From: Cyclina sinensis | Lineage: Eukaryota; Mollusca; Bivalvia; Venerida; Veneridae | Reading direction: 5' to 3' | Assembly (NCBI GenBank): GCA_012932295.1 | Contig: JAAONU010000019.1 | Span: forward strand, 19,353,908 to 19,417,907 | Length of the DNA stretch: 64,000 bases | Part shown: positions 47,925-60,229 of the stretch, piece after piece | Numbering within the stretch: the first letter of the stretch is position 1 | Layout of the letters: every line of letters starts with the position of its first letter | Program-made: the position numbers and the translations under genes | The notes under the pieces: generated by a model | Told to the model about the DNA's origin: nothing | Seen by the model: only the letters and a program-made list of their open reading frames with translations | Database searches by the model: none

Positions 47925-48440
47925 CACAGGCGCCAGCTAAGTAATGAATGGTTACCGATTGACTGTCCGCCTGGCGCCTGCCACATAGCATAAGAAATCG
48001 GGAAGTAATTGTATACAATAGTTGAGGCTGACCCTTTCAGTTCAGGTGACACTACTGCAAACGAGCACTTTACTTTTATTGAACAAGCAGAATGATAACA
48101 GTAATTAACATGTTGTATTTGTTTAAGCCTATCCTGATTATATGACAAAATATCATGTTTCAAACATATCTGGTTTACAAATAAAATAGTTGCCTTATAG
48201 AATGATACAATACGTAAGAAAACTTGGACAATGATGTTAAACCCTATATTATATTGTATCGACATCACACAAAAAAAGAAAAACAAATAATAAAAGGATA
48301 GCACCAAATGAAACTGTAAAGAGCAATATCTGTTATTGAAGATATGTCCTTAGTTATTTTCTTTGGACAGCCTAACGTTTTAGTCAATAGAAAATAAAAT
48401 TTATACAACTGAACATAAAGCGTACTTCAACATCATTTTG
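47925..48440 (+). mobile_element. Dispersed repeat of about 515 bp, SINE body plus 3' extension
   Basis: Starts 'ggcgccagctaagtaatgaa', passes 'ctgtccgcctggcgcctgcc' and 'cactttacttttattgaac', and ends 'cataaagcgtacttcaacat'. The whole length matches 60300-60848, so the mobile unit includes more than the short SINE body seen at 36785. Confidence 0.75.
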
Positions 48441-48800
48441 AGATGTTCGTCGTACTGTAACCATCGTACTGTCGTACTGTCACTATCCCACTGTCGTACT
48501 GTAATCATCGTAATGCCGAGCTTCGCGCTTCGAGTTCTCAAGGAGAAGGCGCTGGCCCTAACGGAAAACCATACCGTACAAATGACATGGTCAATAGTTT
48601 CCTCCATATTTATATTATATTATGCATATGCTTCCCAGGAGGCGACAGTACGATGGTGAAAAGCGACAGTATGATGGTGACAGTACGAGAGTACGATGGC
48701 GAAGCGCAACAGTACGATGTTTACAGTAATATGGTGACATGTGTCGTATTGTCACTATTGTACTGTCGCGCTTCATCATCGTACTGTCTGTTACTAACAG
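48440..48800. repeat. CGTACTGTC motif array in both orientations
   Basis: CATCGTACTGTCG occurs forward at 48440-48510, reversed (CGACAGTACGATGG) at 48640-48720, and forward again at 48745-48795. The middle contains GAGCTTCGCGCTTCGAG and GCGAAGCGC. Likely a palindromic MITE. The ORFs across it are artefacts. Confidence 0.7.
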
Positions 48801-48963
48801 ACATGTTCGACTTATATGAATATAGATTAAGGTACAGACATCGTTTATATTATATGGGGTCGTTCAAAAATTACACCAATCAAATTATACTAAAATTGTA
48901 TGTTGATTTCCAACCTTTCTTCAGTTTTAATTAAGTATATAAACCATATGCATAAGTTATAAA

Positions 48964-49790
48964 TTACATAACATTAGATAATGAGGTTAAGACGTCTGTG
49001 CTGCACTCTAGCTCTGCACATATGTCTACAATGTCGGGGAGCAAGGGACGATGATATCTCCACATCGTACTGAGCGCATGATAAGTTTTTAGCTCAGATG
49101 TGGCATGCTTCACGAATATCCTGTATGAACGAAAGCACCTGTTCAACTTCACACATTTCCTATGTATGTGACCTTGCTTTCTAGCAATCTGTGCAACTGT
49201 GTATGGTGTCATATTCTGACCCAGCAGGACACAGTTCTCAGGGAAAGGTAAATCTATACTAACTTGTCGCGTCATCATGAACTGCTGGGCGTCATTGTGA
49301 TATGCTAAAAATCCACTTTGTATCAACCTAATATTCCCAATGACGTCAATTTTTACGGATAGCATGAAAGTCTCTGTGTCCAGAAAAATATGGTTCTTGT
49401 GGTTCGTTTTCTAGGCGATAAATTTCATGTGATGTACTGTAAATGGCACCCATCGCATCAGGTAATTTGTTCCATGTATATCTACCCCTTATAGTTCTCC
49501 ATTCCCGAACACTTGGCCATACAACCTCACCATAGATCTTGTGACGCATGACAGGAGCTAATGAGGCTATTTTAACAAGCACAGTAGTGACCCTTACGTT
49601 AAAAACATTTGCGAGGAAATTGTATGTTGGATAATTTCTCCAGATGCATGAAAAAACTGGAACCTGTTCGAAGCAATCATAGTGAATACATCCCTACCAT
49701 TGAAGGTGTTTACGTCGTCTGAAAAAATGTGTAAACGGTGCCCATCCGGTCTTCGTGGAGCACTTGCCAGTGCTATCAAGACAGACTAAT
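48964..49790 (-). pseudogene. PIF/Harbinger-like DDE transposase relic
   Basis: Minus-strand reading in three frames. First is RFQFFHASGEIIQHTISSQ (49594-49779). Then WPSVREWRTIRGRYTWNKLP, DAMGAIYSTSHEIYRLE and YFSGHRDFHAI (49346-49582). Then VIGNIRLIQSGFLAYHNDAQ and FMMTRQVSIDLPFPENCVLL (48964-49365). The order fits a DDE_4/Harbinger core. The first catalytic position, normally IDGT, reads IYST, so the Asp is lost, and there are frameshifts near 49350 and 49590. Inactive. Confidence 0.75.
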
Positions 49791-50249
49791 AGAATCTGAA
49801 TGTTTTCTCATGATATAGTGGCAACATAACAGCAGACACCCACTTGACCATAAGTAAAGACACTCTCCGTTTATCCATGGTATCTGTGGAAACAAATGTA
49901 GAAAAACATTACTTTCGTAACACATACAATCTATAAATATCATACAATTCTCTATCAATGCAAGTAATAATTCAGTATTAAAACAATCAAGTTATAATTA
50001 GACCTGTTTATGTTTTATTATCTGATAAAACATAGTAAACTTGTCAAATGCAAAGGAGTTTAACACTGAAAAGTCTGAACTGTACGGAATCCGGTCAGTG
50101 CCAGTTGCAGAGTGGGTACTATGGCACTTTTTCGAAAGTACGGGGGGTAGGGCACTGTAGCATCGTCTAGTCGGGGGATGGGGCACTCTGGCCCTGTGGC
50201 TTTTGCGCATTAAAGTAGCAGTACTACAGTATAGGGCATTTGAGGGCAA
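49791..50249. other. Region upstream of the Harbinger relic
   Basis: 49830-49900 may hold an older N-terminal remnant of the relic on the minus strand (RRVFTYGQVG). 50090-50250 has GGGGCACTCTGGCC-type G-rich text without a family match. Confidence 0.35.
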
Positions 50250-50560
50250 TTGAGTTGAAGAGTACTTCCTGATTGGTTTTATTGAGGGCCTCAGAGTTTA
50301 CGAGAGGTGCCTCAAAGGCATTCATGATGTCCTCAATGTTAAAGAGGAGCGTCTCAAAGGCTTTAATGAGGACCACAGACACTAACAGGAGGGCCTCAGT
50401 GCGGATATCATACATTAACAAGGGGGTTTAATAGAACAATGAGGTTCTCAGATACTAAGAAAGGGGTCGCACGGTCTGTAATGAGGGGCTGGGTCACCAA
50501 CTGGAGGTCAGCCAGGAAATAAGGTCGTCACATTCAACGCTGACGCATCCTCATCTTTTT
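50250..50560. repeat. Degenerate GAGGNCCTCA repeat, inverted partner at 51600-51710
   Basis: Spaced units such as TTGAGGGCCTCAGAG, GAGGTGCCTCAAAGG and ACTAACAGGAGGGCCTCA. The complement of 51610-51700 contains ACTAACAGGAGGGTCTCA and GAGGTTCTCAATG, so the two regions are inverted relatives. Confidence 0.6.
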
Positions 50561-51599
50561 GGTAGAGAACTTATTTGCTGTTAATCGCTTAAAGTTTTCA
50601 GTCAATGATAATGGAACAGAGAAGTAGCAATAACCTTGTAGTCAATTGCACCGAAATGTGGCTATTATTTCTTTTCTTGAAGAAATATTTTGCATCATTT
50701 AAGAGCATGGCATACGAGGGCATATAACTCTTACACATGCGTATGCTGCGAGTATTTGTTTTAGAATCAGAAAACATTTTTAGTTCATCTGAGACGAATC
50801 CTGGATTCAGAACTGTAGGATTTTAAAAGATTGGATAAGAAGTGTCTCTTAGCTTTACTTTTAAAACATAAATAAACTAACCCACTGTATTTTGAGATCA
50901 AAGATTACTTAGGTGTCAACACATTAAGACTGACATACTGAAAATACGGATTTATTATACAAAAAATGAAAATGACGTAGTAAGGAGGAGGTTTAAAAGG
51001 CGTTTTTCTACAGCAAGATATAAGCCTTATTCTGAAATGAATATATTGATGGTGTTATCATTTGCGCAGACAACTGCTATAGCAAGAGTATACTTGAACG
51101 TCAGTCAAACCATTCCAGTCTTGCATCGGTATGGAACTGCGACGGATGAAAGAACCCAGTATAAAACAGAAGCTTATGTTCCAAAGTAAAGTTAAACGGT
51201 TGTACTAGTAAGAAGAATGATAAGAAACCTAAACTGGAGGGACTAGCTACGGGCAGATACATGTTTATATATCAGTTAACCCCTATGCACCATATTACAA
51301 ACATGCATACAAAGGAATCGGGAGAAATGTGGTTTATTAGTTACTTTAGTGTCAGTTAACCCTACGTACCAATTCCCTGTTACTCACTGTAGGTGCATCT
51401 TCCGCGACTCATCCTTTGATATGTTGACTGTTTCAAATAATCTTATGCTAAGAAAAAGTCTAAATAATGCATTTTCTGTAAGATAATTTTTTTAACAGAG
51501 GTACCTAGGTTCTATCCAACGACTCTAACAGCCGCTGTAGCGGCTTCCCTCGGGCGGTTTTCCTTCAGAGGACCGGTGGTGGCGAATCTTCTAGAGCCC
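50561..51599. other. Sequence between the inverted GAGG/CCTC blocks
   Basis: No ORF or known repeat seen. If the flanking blocks are arms of one element, this is its interior. Confidence 0.35.
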
Positions 51600-52104
51600 A
51601 TCCATGCACAATTGCTACCGGATGTGAGACCCTCCTGTTAGTGCCTGAGCCTCAGTAAAGCCTCTGGGACGCTCCTATTGAACATTGAGAACCTCACAAA
51701 AAATATACGTATCATTGAGCTTGAATAAATGTTTATAGAATTATAAAGCGATAAGTTTGTTACGGGTTACTTCAAGCCCTACTTTAAGCTTCAGTGTATT
51801 TTTACATTTTTTTTGCGAAGCACATACTTCATTTTGCTAACTTAGCCATTGATAAACATTGAAGAAAATTGTCCCAAGTTTTCATTAAAAGAAAATCTTC
51901 ACAGGGTATTTAGGATTTGATAAAAAACACCTGTATGGTGTGTTTTTATAGATAATTCCATTTAGACATTTGAAGGCTTTATTTCAAATACATGACACTT
52001 AATTTGTATAATAATAAAGACATTAATGAGGTATAAAGAATTGAACATTTATGAGATAATGAGGTATGTAACATTATTAAGCAGTATTTTTAACATGTTT
52101 ATGT

Positions 52105-52325
52105 CGGATGAACACTCAGAACCTCAACTGAGGTAACTTGTGAGGTAATGACCTCAATTGTCAATTGAGGTAACTTGTGAGGTAATAACCTCGACTGGGG
52201 TAACTTGTGAGGTAATGACCTCGACTGAGGTAACTTGTGAGAAAATGACCTCGACTGAGGTAACTTGTGAGGTAATGACCTAGACTGAGGTAACTTGTGA
52301 GGTAATGACCTCCATTGAGGTCCAT
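52105..52325. repeat. 30-bp minisatellite (GAGGTAATGACCTCGACT)
   Basis: About seven units of TGAGGTAACTTGTGAGGTAA then TGACCTCGAC. Each unit contains GAGGT and ACCTC, so it can fold on itself. The minus-strand ORF (HYLTSYLSLG repeats) is not a gene. Confidence 0.93.
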
Positions 52326-54254
52326 TGTACCATCACTTTTATACTTCTGATATTTCCCCTTAAACAGATATTTTTTCACAAAACGTTTAATGTTTATAAC
52401 AGCTTGCAATTCACGACGAATTTACATTTAAAAGATACAAACTACTTGCTACGGCACGGGTACTAGTATATTTGTTGAAGAGACATACCCTAATTTAACG
52501 GATAATATAGTAGTACTGCTTATCTTATTTATTGCTCATTTGCTATATAGTGAAAAATAATTGATAGTTTAAAAAAGAACATATGTTCAAAAATTACTCC
52601 TTTAGGCATTTGACACTCAGAAAGCGTTCATTTGGAATAAATCGCTATCCGGTTAAAATGGAACAACAACAACTCTATATGTTTTAGTTTATTTGTTGTA
52701 ATTAGATTTTTAACTGATACCTTTACATCACGTTGTAACGAAAATAACCCTTATCATGCTGAATATCTAAAATGGACGTGTCAATCTTTCAATCTGGACA
52801 GATCCAGTAATTGTTAATAGAGTTGCTTCGTCATAATTAACTAGCTGAATGGCGAATAGTGCAGACCATGATCAGACTGTACAGGCAGAGTCAATTGCCT
52901 CCAGCAGGGTAAGTGTTAAATATCATTTCAACTTCCTCCTCTGTACTTGGGTCCACATCCTAGTATCAATTTTTATTGTATACAATTGAAAAAGTAAATG
53001 ACAAACTTGAGTTTTAATTTAGCTTCAATGCGGCTAAGTGACGATTTTTGAATGGGTGGATATCTCTTTTATTCCTCAGTAGAATTGCTCGGACGTAAAG
53101 TATTTTGCCAGTTACGCTTCGCACTCTATTTAATTACCATGCTTCCGAATACATATTGTTTTATTCAGAAGAAACGGAAACTGTTTCATTATTTCTTTAC
53201 TAATGTAGCACTGCATTTACCAATATCTACACGAATAACAAGTGCTGTGATATCGCTAAATGTTGTTTTGTTTTCATTAAATACAAAGAAGTTGAAACGA
53301 TTTTTTGTTTCATGTGCAATCAATCTGATTAGAGCGACACATACTCCGCATTACACAAAATGTAACGAGTATTATATCAAATACACGTGTGCATATTTCT
53401 CACTAATTCACGTTTATGCCTTTATTAACTCACCTTATCACATCGTGTTCTGTGAGCTTAAATGTTTGATCTTTGTCTTTTGTCTCGCGCTGTCACCATT
53501 TTAGACTAGTTTAAAAACAAAATCGTCTCCTGTACCACTCAATAGAAGTTGATGAAATTTGGCAAAGAAGCTCCAACAAGTTGCTAAACGGATTTTATTT
53601 CATGCAAAACCCGTATGACAACTAAAAGGAAAAGCCTCAACAATTCTTTTCTGAAACCGTAAGGGCAAATCTATTTGGTATTGAGCGCTGTCTAGTTGAC
53701 CTCTACAGAGATTGCTTAAATCATTCCCGTATGGTCAATACAAGCTGCAACCGAGAGTTCACGCGTTTAACCTAGAAATGGGAAGGAAAATTTCTTCAAG
53801 TTTTCAACGAGAGAATGCATACGAATATCAGTAAGCGTAAATTTCATCATTCAGAAAATTAAGGTATATTTCTACCTATGCACCGTGTAGCTGGTACTTG
53901 TAATTTCTTTTCAGAACACATACTGTAATACAATGTTATTGTGTTTAATATACTGTTATTAATATATACAAATAGTGATAATCACAAAGTTTCTGCGAAT
54001 TTGTCGACAAAATATGCTTGACCCTATATGAAAGAAAGAAATTCGCTGTAATCAGAAAACAATGCATTACAGTTACAGTAAAGCCGTTTATACGATGTGT
54101 GTAGTTCATTGGAATGTTTTAAGTGGAGGTAAGCATCAAAACGAGAATACCCAAATCTATGAAAAACTTCCTTTTTTGTGGGTCATAATAATAATTCTTT
54201 TTAGAGAAGCTTTATTAGTAAAAAAACTGCCATCACGTTTTTTTTTCTTTTATC

Positions 54255-54305
54255 GGTCTGTCTGTCTGTCTTTCTTTCTTTCTTTCTATTTTCCCTCTTT
54301 TCTGT
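54255..54305. repeat. CTGTCTGTCTTTCTTTC simple repeat
   Basis: Pyrimidine tetranucleotide tract; counterpart TTTCTTTCTTTCTTTT at about 43398-43415 in unit A. Confidence 0.9.
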
Positions 54306-55699
54306 TTTTTCTTCTCAAAATTAATGTGTTTTAACTAAAACTATATTCTAAAATGGTGCACTGAAATAGTAAAACCGGTATTATTTATACTACAGCAAAT
54401 GTCTATAAGGTTTTGGAGCTAAAGTGACACGAAAAGCTAATGTGCATGATCTTTGTCGTGATTGTAACAACCTCTTTGTTGAAAAGATTCAAAAATAGAC
54501 AAAAAGACCCTTTGCCCAGTCGTACCATGTATAAGCGCTTATATTTATACCTGTTAATGGTATGTTCGTTTAACGAGCAGAAATCTGTATTTGTTTTCGC
54601 AAAACTGTCGCGGCATTTCTATAATGTCAACTAATTGATGAAGTGGACAAAAGAAAAAAAGGTCCAATATTCATCAGTTCACAGTTTCCTTTATTCGTGT
54701 AAAAAGCATTACCAGAATGTTACACTTATCCTGCTAATTGGTCTTGTTTTCTATATGACTGTGTCGCGGCTATCGTGTCACTGTTTGTAATAATGTTAGG
54801 GATTTGCAATTAAGGGAATCTGAGCAACAATTTAGATGGAAACGAAAAGATATTGTATTCGTCTTTGTTATAGCTGTTTGCTTTGTATGACCTGCGATGT
54901 ATATTTCTCACGTTGTCTTTTGTATTCTTCTATGTTAACTACCGCTCTACGTCATGTTGTGTAGGGAAATCACATACGAAAAGTTTGAATTAAACACGCA
55001 GGATAAAAAAAGTTTTGTGACAAAAACATTTAGTGTCAGAAACTTTACAAATCAAACATAAAATCGGTCTTTTTTCGGAGTATATTCGTTGGAAAGGTAG
55101 TGAGAAATTGACACATTTTGAATTGTTTATTGGTTAACATTAAGTGATGTTTATAAACGATGCTGATTAGCTACTTGTGGCCAAATGATATAAAGCTCAT
55201 AAAATCCAACCGTAAAACTTGTCTGTCAAAATATGAAAAAAGCTAAACAAACAAACAAACAACACAATGCCGTATTTTTTCATTTATACAAAAATCTTTT
55301 CGAAACCTAAACATAAGTTTAAACTTATCCTCTTGGTCCTTCTAAACTGGGTTATTTACGAAACGATTTCTCTAGAAAATCAATAATGCGGGATATTTTG
55401 AAAAACTACCTATCGGTTGGCTTTGTGAAAACAATGTATTTGTATATGTCTGTTAATTTCATAAAAACATTTTCTACCTTGAATCATGTAATACGAGTTT
55501 TCCAACAGCTTCATCGAATTAAGCTCAAATTCTTTGTGACACTGCGAATAGAAAACAAGGGCCGAATAATGCAAATTTAAGCACATATTTTAACACTTGG
55601 TTAAATCACATAGTAAGCTATAAATGCACTACAATTCAAAGTACAGAACTACAATTCACACTACCATTATATCACAAAGCAACGTTTATAACATCAAGC

Positions 55700-56360
55700 A
55701 ATGTTACGATATGTTACCTGTCATGTTCTTGAAGCTTCATAGTCTTCATAAAATCTTCAAAGCAATCCCTTAAAATCTCCGAAATATAGTTAATGTTCTA
55801 ATGCATTGCACTACTCCTCAATGACATTAATGCACTATGAAATTTCATATTGATACCTTAAATACTTTTTGTGATAGTCCAAACAAAATTAAGTAATAAA
55901 AAATAACAAAGGGCAATTTCTAAAAAGTTTTCAGGTGAAGGTTTACAGTTCCCATGCACCGCATGACTCCTTTATGACATCTATTCACCTTTGAGGTTTA
56001 ACGTTGATAGTCAATACTTAAAGAGTTATGATCCAAACAAAAATTAGATAGGAAAAAATAGAAAAGGGGAATAACTGAAAAATTAAGAAGTGAAGAGTTA
56101 CAGTTTCCTATGCATTGCACATGTACTGAATGAGATGTAACCACATATAAACTTTTAGGTTTATAACTTAAAATAGGAAAAAAATAGCAAGGAGAAATAA
56201 CTAAAAAATTATTAAGTGAAGAGTTACAGTTCCTATGCACTGCACTTCTACTCAATGAGATTCATATCTAACCACATATGAAGTTTTAGGTTTATAACTT
56301 AAATAGTTTTAGAGTTATGTTCCAATCAATGCGTGACGGACGACCGGAATAACGGACAGC
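55700..56360 (+). repeat. Tandem repeat with units of about 125 bp
   Basis: Four to five degenerate units with 'atgcattgcactactcctca', 'atgaagttttaggtttata' and 'aatagcaaggagaaataact', ending in 'gtgacggacgaccggaataa'. Same family as 24075-24560 in opposite orientation. Confidence 0.75.
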
Positions 56361-56518
56361 CAGGCTGACAACGCAAAATCTATATCCCTCCGCCTTCGTT
56401 CACAGAATTCAAAGAATCAAGTGTTTTCAATAACAGACCCTGAATCTGTAAATAGAGCTACTGCGACTGATTTCAGCAGCCTTTGCGTTTGCGTTACTAG
56501 TGTGTAAAACTGATTGTG

Positions 56519-56541
56519 ATTGGTCGAAATATAGTATAAAA
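56519..56541 (+). promoter_or_regulatory. GPCR-2 core promoter: inverted CCAAT and TATA box
   Basis: ATTGG at 56519-56523 and TATAAAA at 56535-56541, aligned with the same pair upstream of GPCR-1. Confidence 0.5.
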
Positions 56542-56797
56542 TTACTCTGTCTTATATGATTGCGCGCAAATCTGTTCCAGTAACCTGTTTGCGTAGTAGT
56601 CTTGAATTATTATTTGAAGTACTTCTGTGCTATAAGGAATAGTATGTTTAAAGTTGATACCCGAAAGGAATTTTAAGAAACTAGACTAAAATGGAATGAT
56701 TTGAAAAATTACCTGTTTAGTGTGCACCTTTTGCAAGGATCGTTGTTAGAGATTTTGATGATATTTTTCGATTGCAAGCAGCATTAATTTAATTGAT

Positions 56798-58012
56798 ACG
56801 GATGAAAATCTCAATAAAACGGAGTACTATTTCATAGACGATTTTAACTTTTCTGATAACGCGGCACAAAATAAAGTAGAAAGCTATGTTAAAATTATGT
56901 CTGTTATTTTAGCAGGCATCTCAATTATTCTGAACCTATTCATTATCATAACGATCATGGATTTTAAACTGAAAACACATCTGAAGCTGGTAGTTAGCCT
57001 GGCATTTTCCGATATGTTGCTCGCATCGTTTCTGCTCCTATCAAACTTTATAAGATTCCCCTCACCATGGGTATCATTTTTGGAGGCCGAGAGAACATCT
57101 GCTTTCGAAGCATCGTATAATTTTACAGGAATATTTTCTGGTTTATTGTTTAGATCAGACAGGGATAGACCACTGCTAGTACCGCACGGAATCCCAGAAT
57201 CAGTTAAAGAGGATATATTGTCACTAGCTGATCGTCAAAGCAACGCGTCGTTAATAGCTGATGCTGAGGTGACTTTCGTCGAAGACAGTGAACTCTTGCA
57301 GAGATTTTTCAATGAGCTGCAGCTAAACTCGACGAATGAAATAGAAAATCTTGCGTTTGACAATTTGTCAGAAGGTGGCACATATACCAGTGTTCTAGCT
57401 TGCGCATTTCTGGTTCCAAATATAACCAGTATCTTAACTATGCTGTGCATCACACTATGTTTGCTTACAACTGTTCTTAAACCGCTTCACCACCATATCA
57501 TATTGTCTAAACGATGCGGTACTGTTTTGGTCCTGTGTGTCTGGAGTATCCCATTGGCGTCAGCGACAGCATTGTTTGTCAAAGCCATGGATAAAGATTT
57601 CTTTGAAACATCAATACTTGTATTTAAAGCTCACGTAATAATCTGGTACGGTGGAATCGTCTGTTTCGTAGTAATTTCTGTAAGTTACGCTGTTATTTTT
57701 GTAAGCATACACAGACAAATGTCAAAAACGCCATCAAGGGCAGTAACACATCGAAAAGAAGCGATGACAGCCCTTACTGTTATTACAACATTTGCAATCT
57801 TTAATCTACCCATTTTGTGGAGTTCTATTGCTACTCCTTTTCGAATTGAACTAGCACGATTACCCCTTAGATTAGAGACCACACTGGGACTTTTTGCTGT
57901 CTTGAACACATTGATTGACCCGATTATATATGCTTTAAGGTTAAATGAAGTTGCTAATGGTTACAGGAGAATAAAGCTCAAACTACGATCTTGCATGTCG
58001 TGTACAATGTAG
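56798..58012 (+). CDS. Class A orphan GPCR-2, paralogue of GPCR-1, start codon ACG or internal ATG
   Basis: The codon aligned with the GPCR-1 start is ACG at 56798. The frame is open from there (TDENLNKTEYYFIDDFNFSD) with no upstream in-frame ATG after the TGA at 56759. The first ATG is 56897, at the edge of TM1, giving 371 aa without the extracellular N-terminus. From TM1 on the protein matches GPCR-1: LAFSD, the long glycosylated first loop (NFT, NAS, NST), VLKPLHHH, FNLP and DPIIYAL. The last 25 residues are identical to GPCR-1. No frameshift or stop is present, so selection may still act. Options are non-AUG initiation, a new start, or early decay. AATAAA is at 58162-58167. Confidence 0.75.
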   Translation, partial: TDENLNKTEYYFIDDFNFSDNAAQNKVESYVKIMSVILAGISIILNLFIIITIMDFKLKTHLKLVVSLAFSDMLLASFLLLSNFIRFPSPWVSFLEAERTSAFEASYNFTGIFSGLLFRSDRDRPLLVPHGIPESVKEDILSLADRQSNASLIADAEVTFVEDSELLQRFFNELQLNSTNEIENLAFDNLSEGGTYTSVLACAFLVPNITSILTMLCITLCLLTTVLKPLHHHIILSKRCGTVLVLCVWSIPLASATALFVKAMDKDFFETSILVFKAHVIIWYGGIVCFVVISVSYAVIFVSIHRQMSKTPSRAVTHRKEAMTALTVITTFAIFNLPILWSSIATPFRIELARLPLRLETTLGLFAVLNTLIDPIIYALRLNEVANGYRRIKLKLRSCMSCTM

Positions 58013-58169
58013 GAACGCCTGTAAAATTCCCATTTGTCTTTTTACTTCCTTCTAAATTTCATGTCAGAGCAAGTTGTTTTATGACCTGTATGTCTTTAAC
58101 TATGTGTATTTGTGTGCGCGCGCACGCGTGTGATTTGATATAAACAGTCAAGAATATTTTAAATAAACA

Positions 58170-60225
58170 AAGTCCTCACCATGCTTCCGTCGGTTTCTAT
58201 GTCGGTTTCTACCAGATTTACGTCCCGTAGTTATTATCGGAGGTATTGGTTAAAGATACGAATATGCATATAGTAATTATTTAATTATTTTTTTGAAAGA
58301 ACAAAGAGACATATTCTTTTATCACCTCAACGTAAATTATTTTGTAAAAAAAAAACAACAAAAAAAGGTTAAATGAAGTTGCCGATGTTTAACAAGAACA
58401 AGAACTAAGACGTTTGTTGCAATAATTACACCTATAATAATGAGGCATTTCCGGCTTTGTCTTGGGTGGTTATGGACAGTTTAAACACGTCCATAACAGC
58501 AAGAAACCTAACGAAATTATAAGAAACAAAAATAGTTCTTAGACTATGGTCCTCTTGTGTTTTTAATTGCCCATCGTATACGTGTTTCGGTTATACAAAA
58601 CTAAATATTTTTAGCCGATGGGCGGTGTAAACTTGTCAAATTTTTAGACGTGTTTCAATTCTTCTCAGTCATTTATTTTATTTTTATATGAATAATAAAA
58701 GGTTTCAATTTTTTTGTAACAGTATCATACTAACTTGCGGGCAATAAGTTACGCATTGATAAACATTACTATTTTAAGTCCATTAATTTAGCAAAATATA
58801 GGAATGCTTTGTCAAGATTGATTTTATCCTGTCATAACCTAGCCGTTGAATCTGGAAGATGACTTAAACGCCATAGTATATCTTTTAATTATAGGAAGTG
58901 CATTTTTTGCAATGTTTAAGAGGATGAATACCATTTTTGTTTGAATGTGTACTGTATTCAGTCAGATATGAGAAAGCAATATATATGACGTGAAGTGACA
59001 AAATCAACAATCTGGTCAATTTGACGTTAACGAGAAAACGACGTCGAAGTTGACGACATAAACTAATTTACGATTTATGCAAACACACTATGTTTTCTAC
59101 CTTCCCTCAATTGCCATAAAATGTTGTCTTTGAAAAAATCGTGAATCCGAAATTTACTGAAACATTGGTATGGATCACACAGCAACCTAGCAACTACATC
59201 CAAGTCGTCCATGATGTGAAAATGATTTATAAAAAATAATATAATTATATGCATTGTTATGTCCACAATTAGTGTTCCTTGTGGTAGTCGGAGTGCGATT
59301 AATAGTATACAAAGGTTATTTCAAAATAGTCTTTTATCTGAAAGTGAAAAACCCTGAAAATGTAATTTGTTGATAATCTCACGACACGGCCCTATACAGT
59401 TGTTTTTGGAGAAGATCTAGTATGTTTAAACTGAAAGAGTTATTCAATACTGATAAGTTGACGACCATTAGAAGATTGAGTTTATATGTTGAAAAGGCGT
59501 TTGTAATACGTTATAATACATTATAAATATTAGTTACTGTATATGTAAACTGCATTGTATATATTACTTTACTTTGTTTATGTATCTAGGTTCGACTCCC
59601 GGTCGAGTCACAACTTTTCACCACCTGTTACATTTAGGCGGTAGTCTCTAAATTGTATATTATGAATCTTTATTTCTTATTTTGTACCAGTAGATATTTA
59701 GATGATCACGAATACACTTACTGTAGTAAATTTTACATGGTATCAATTTCTTTCCAACTATGATATAGAGAGTAGTCAATGTAATAACTGATTTACATGT
59801 GATGTCGAAAAATATTATAAAAGCACTACAAGGTCATATCACAGGGGTTTAAATTAGATACAATTTTGTTATTCTTTATTTTGATATTATTATATTGAGA
59901 AAGTCCCATAGATAATGTTGAGCGCTGTAAAAACAAAATTCGTTTTGTCCATGTCATATCTTTGCAAGATTTATATTTTACATTTACCTTCTCCGCAGAA
60001 CTTGTTACCACTGTTTGTCGAGTAGTTCACATTGTCACTCTTATATATGTATTTATTGTGTACCACATGGGCAATGTTTGACCTACTGGATTTGAAATAA
60101 AGTTCTTTTTCTTCTATGATATATACTTCCGAAACAACATAGCTATAAATAGCTTGTCTGAGTCACATTTACATGATGTTGTATCAAAGACCTGTTTGTT
60201 TGTTTGTTGCTTTTTCGTTTATATA
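58170..60225. other. Intergenic AT-rich sequence
   Basis: No gene recognised. A B-box-like GGTTCGACTCCCGGTCGAG at about 59589-59607 suggests a SINE fragment without a clear A box. Confidence 0.4.
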
Positions 60226-60229
60226 CATG

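Larger units (their letters stand above)
52345..58040 (+). repeat. Segmental duplication unit B (contains GPCR-2)
   Basis: Collinear partner of 41510-46560. It carries its own insertion of tandem repeats (55700-56360) and lacks the dispersed repeat found at 41840-42335 in unit A. The 150-codon open frame at 53052-53504 lies in a block whose counterpart in unit A is interrupted, so it is not read as a gene. Confidence 0.85.

Noticed and set aside
53052..53504. 150-codon ORF, hydrophobic and Cys/Tyr-rich
   Set aside because: The collinear block in the other duplication copy (about 42460-42930) is interrupted, and composition fits AT-rich non-coding DNA.
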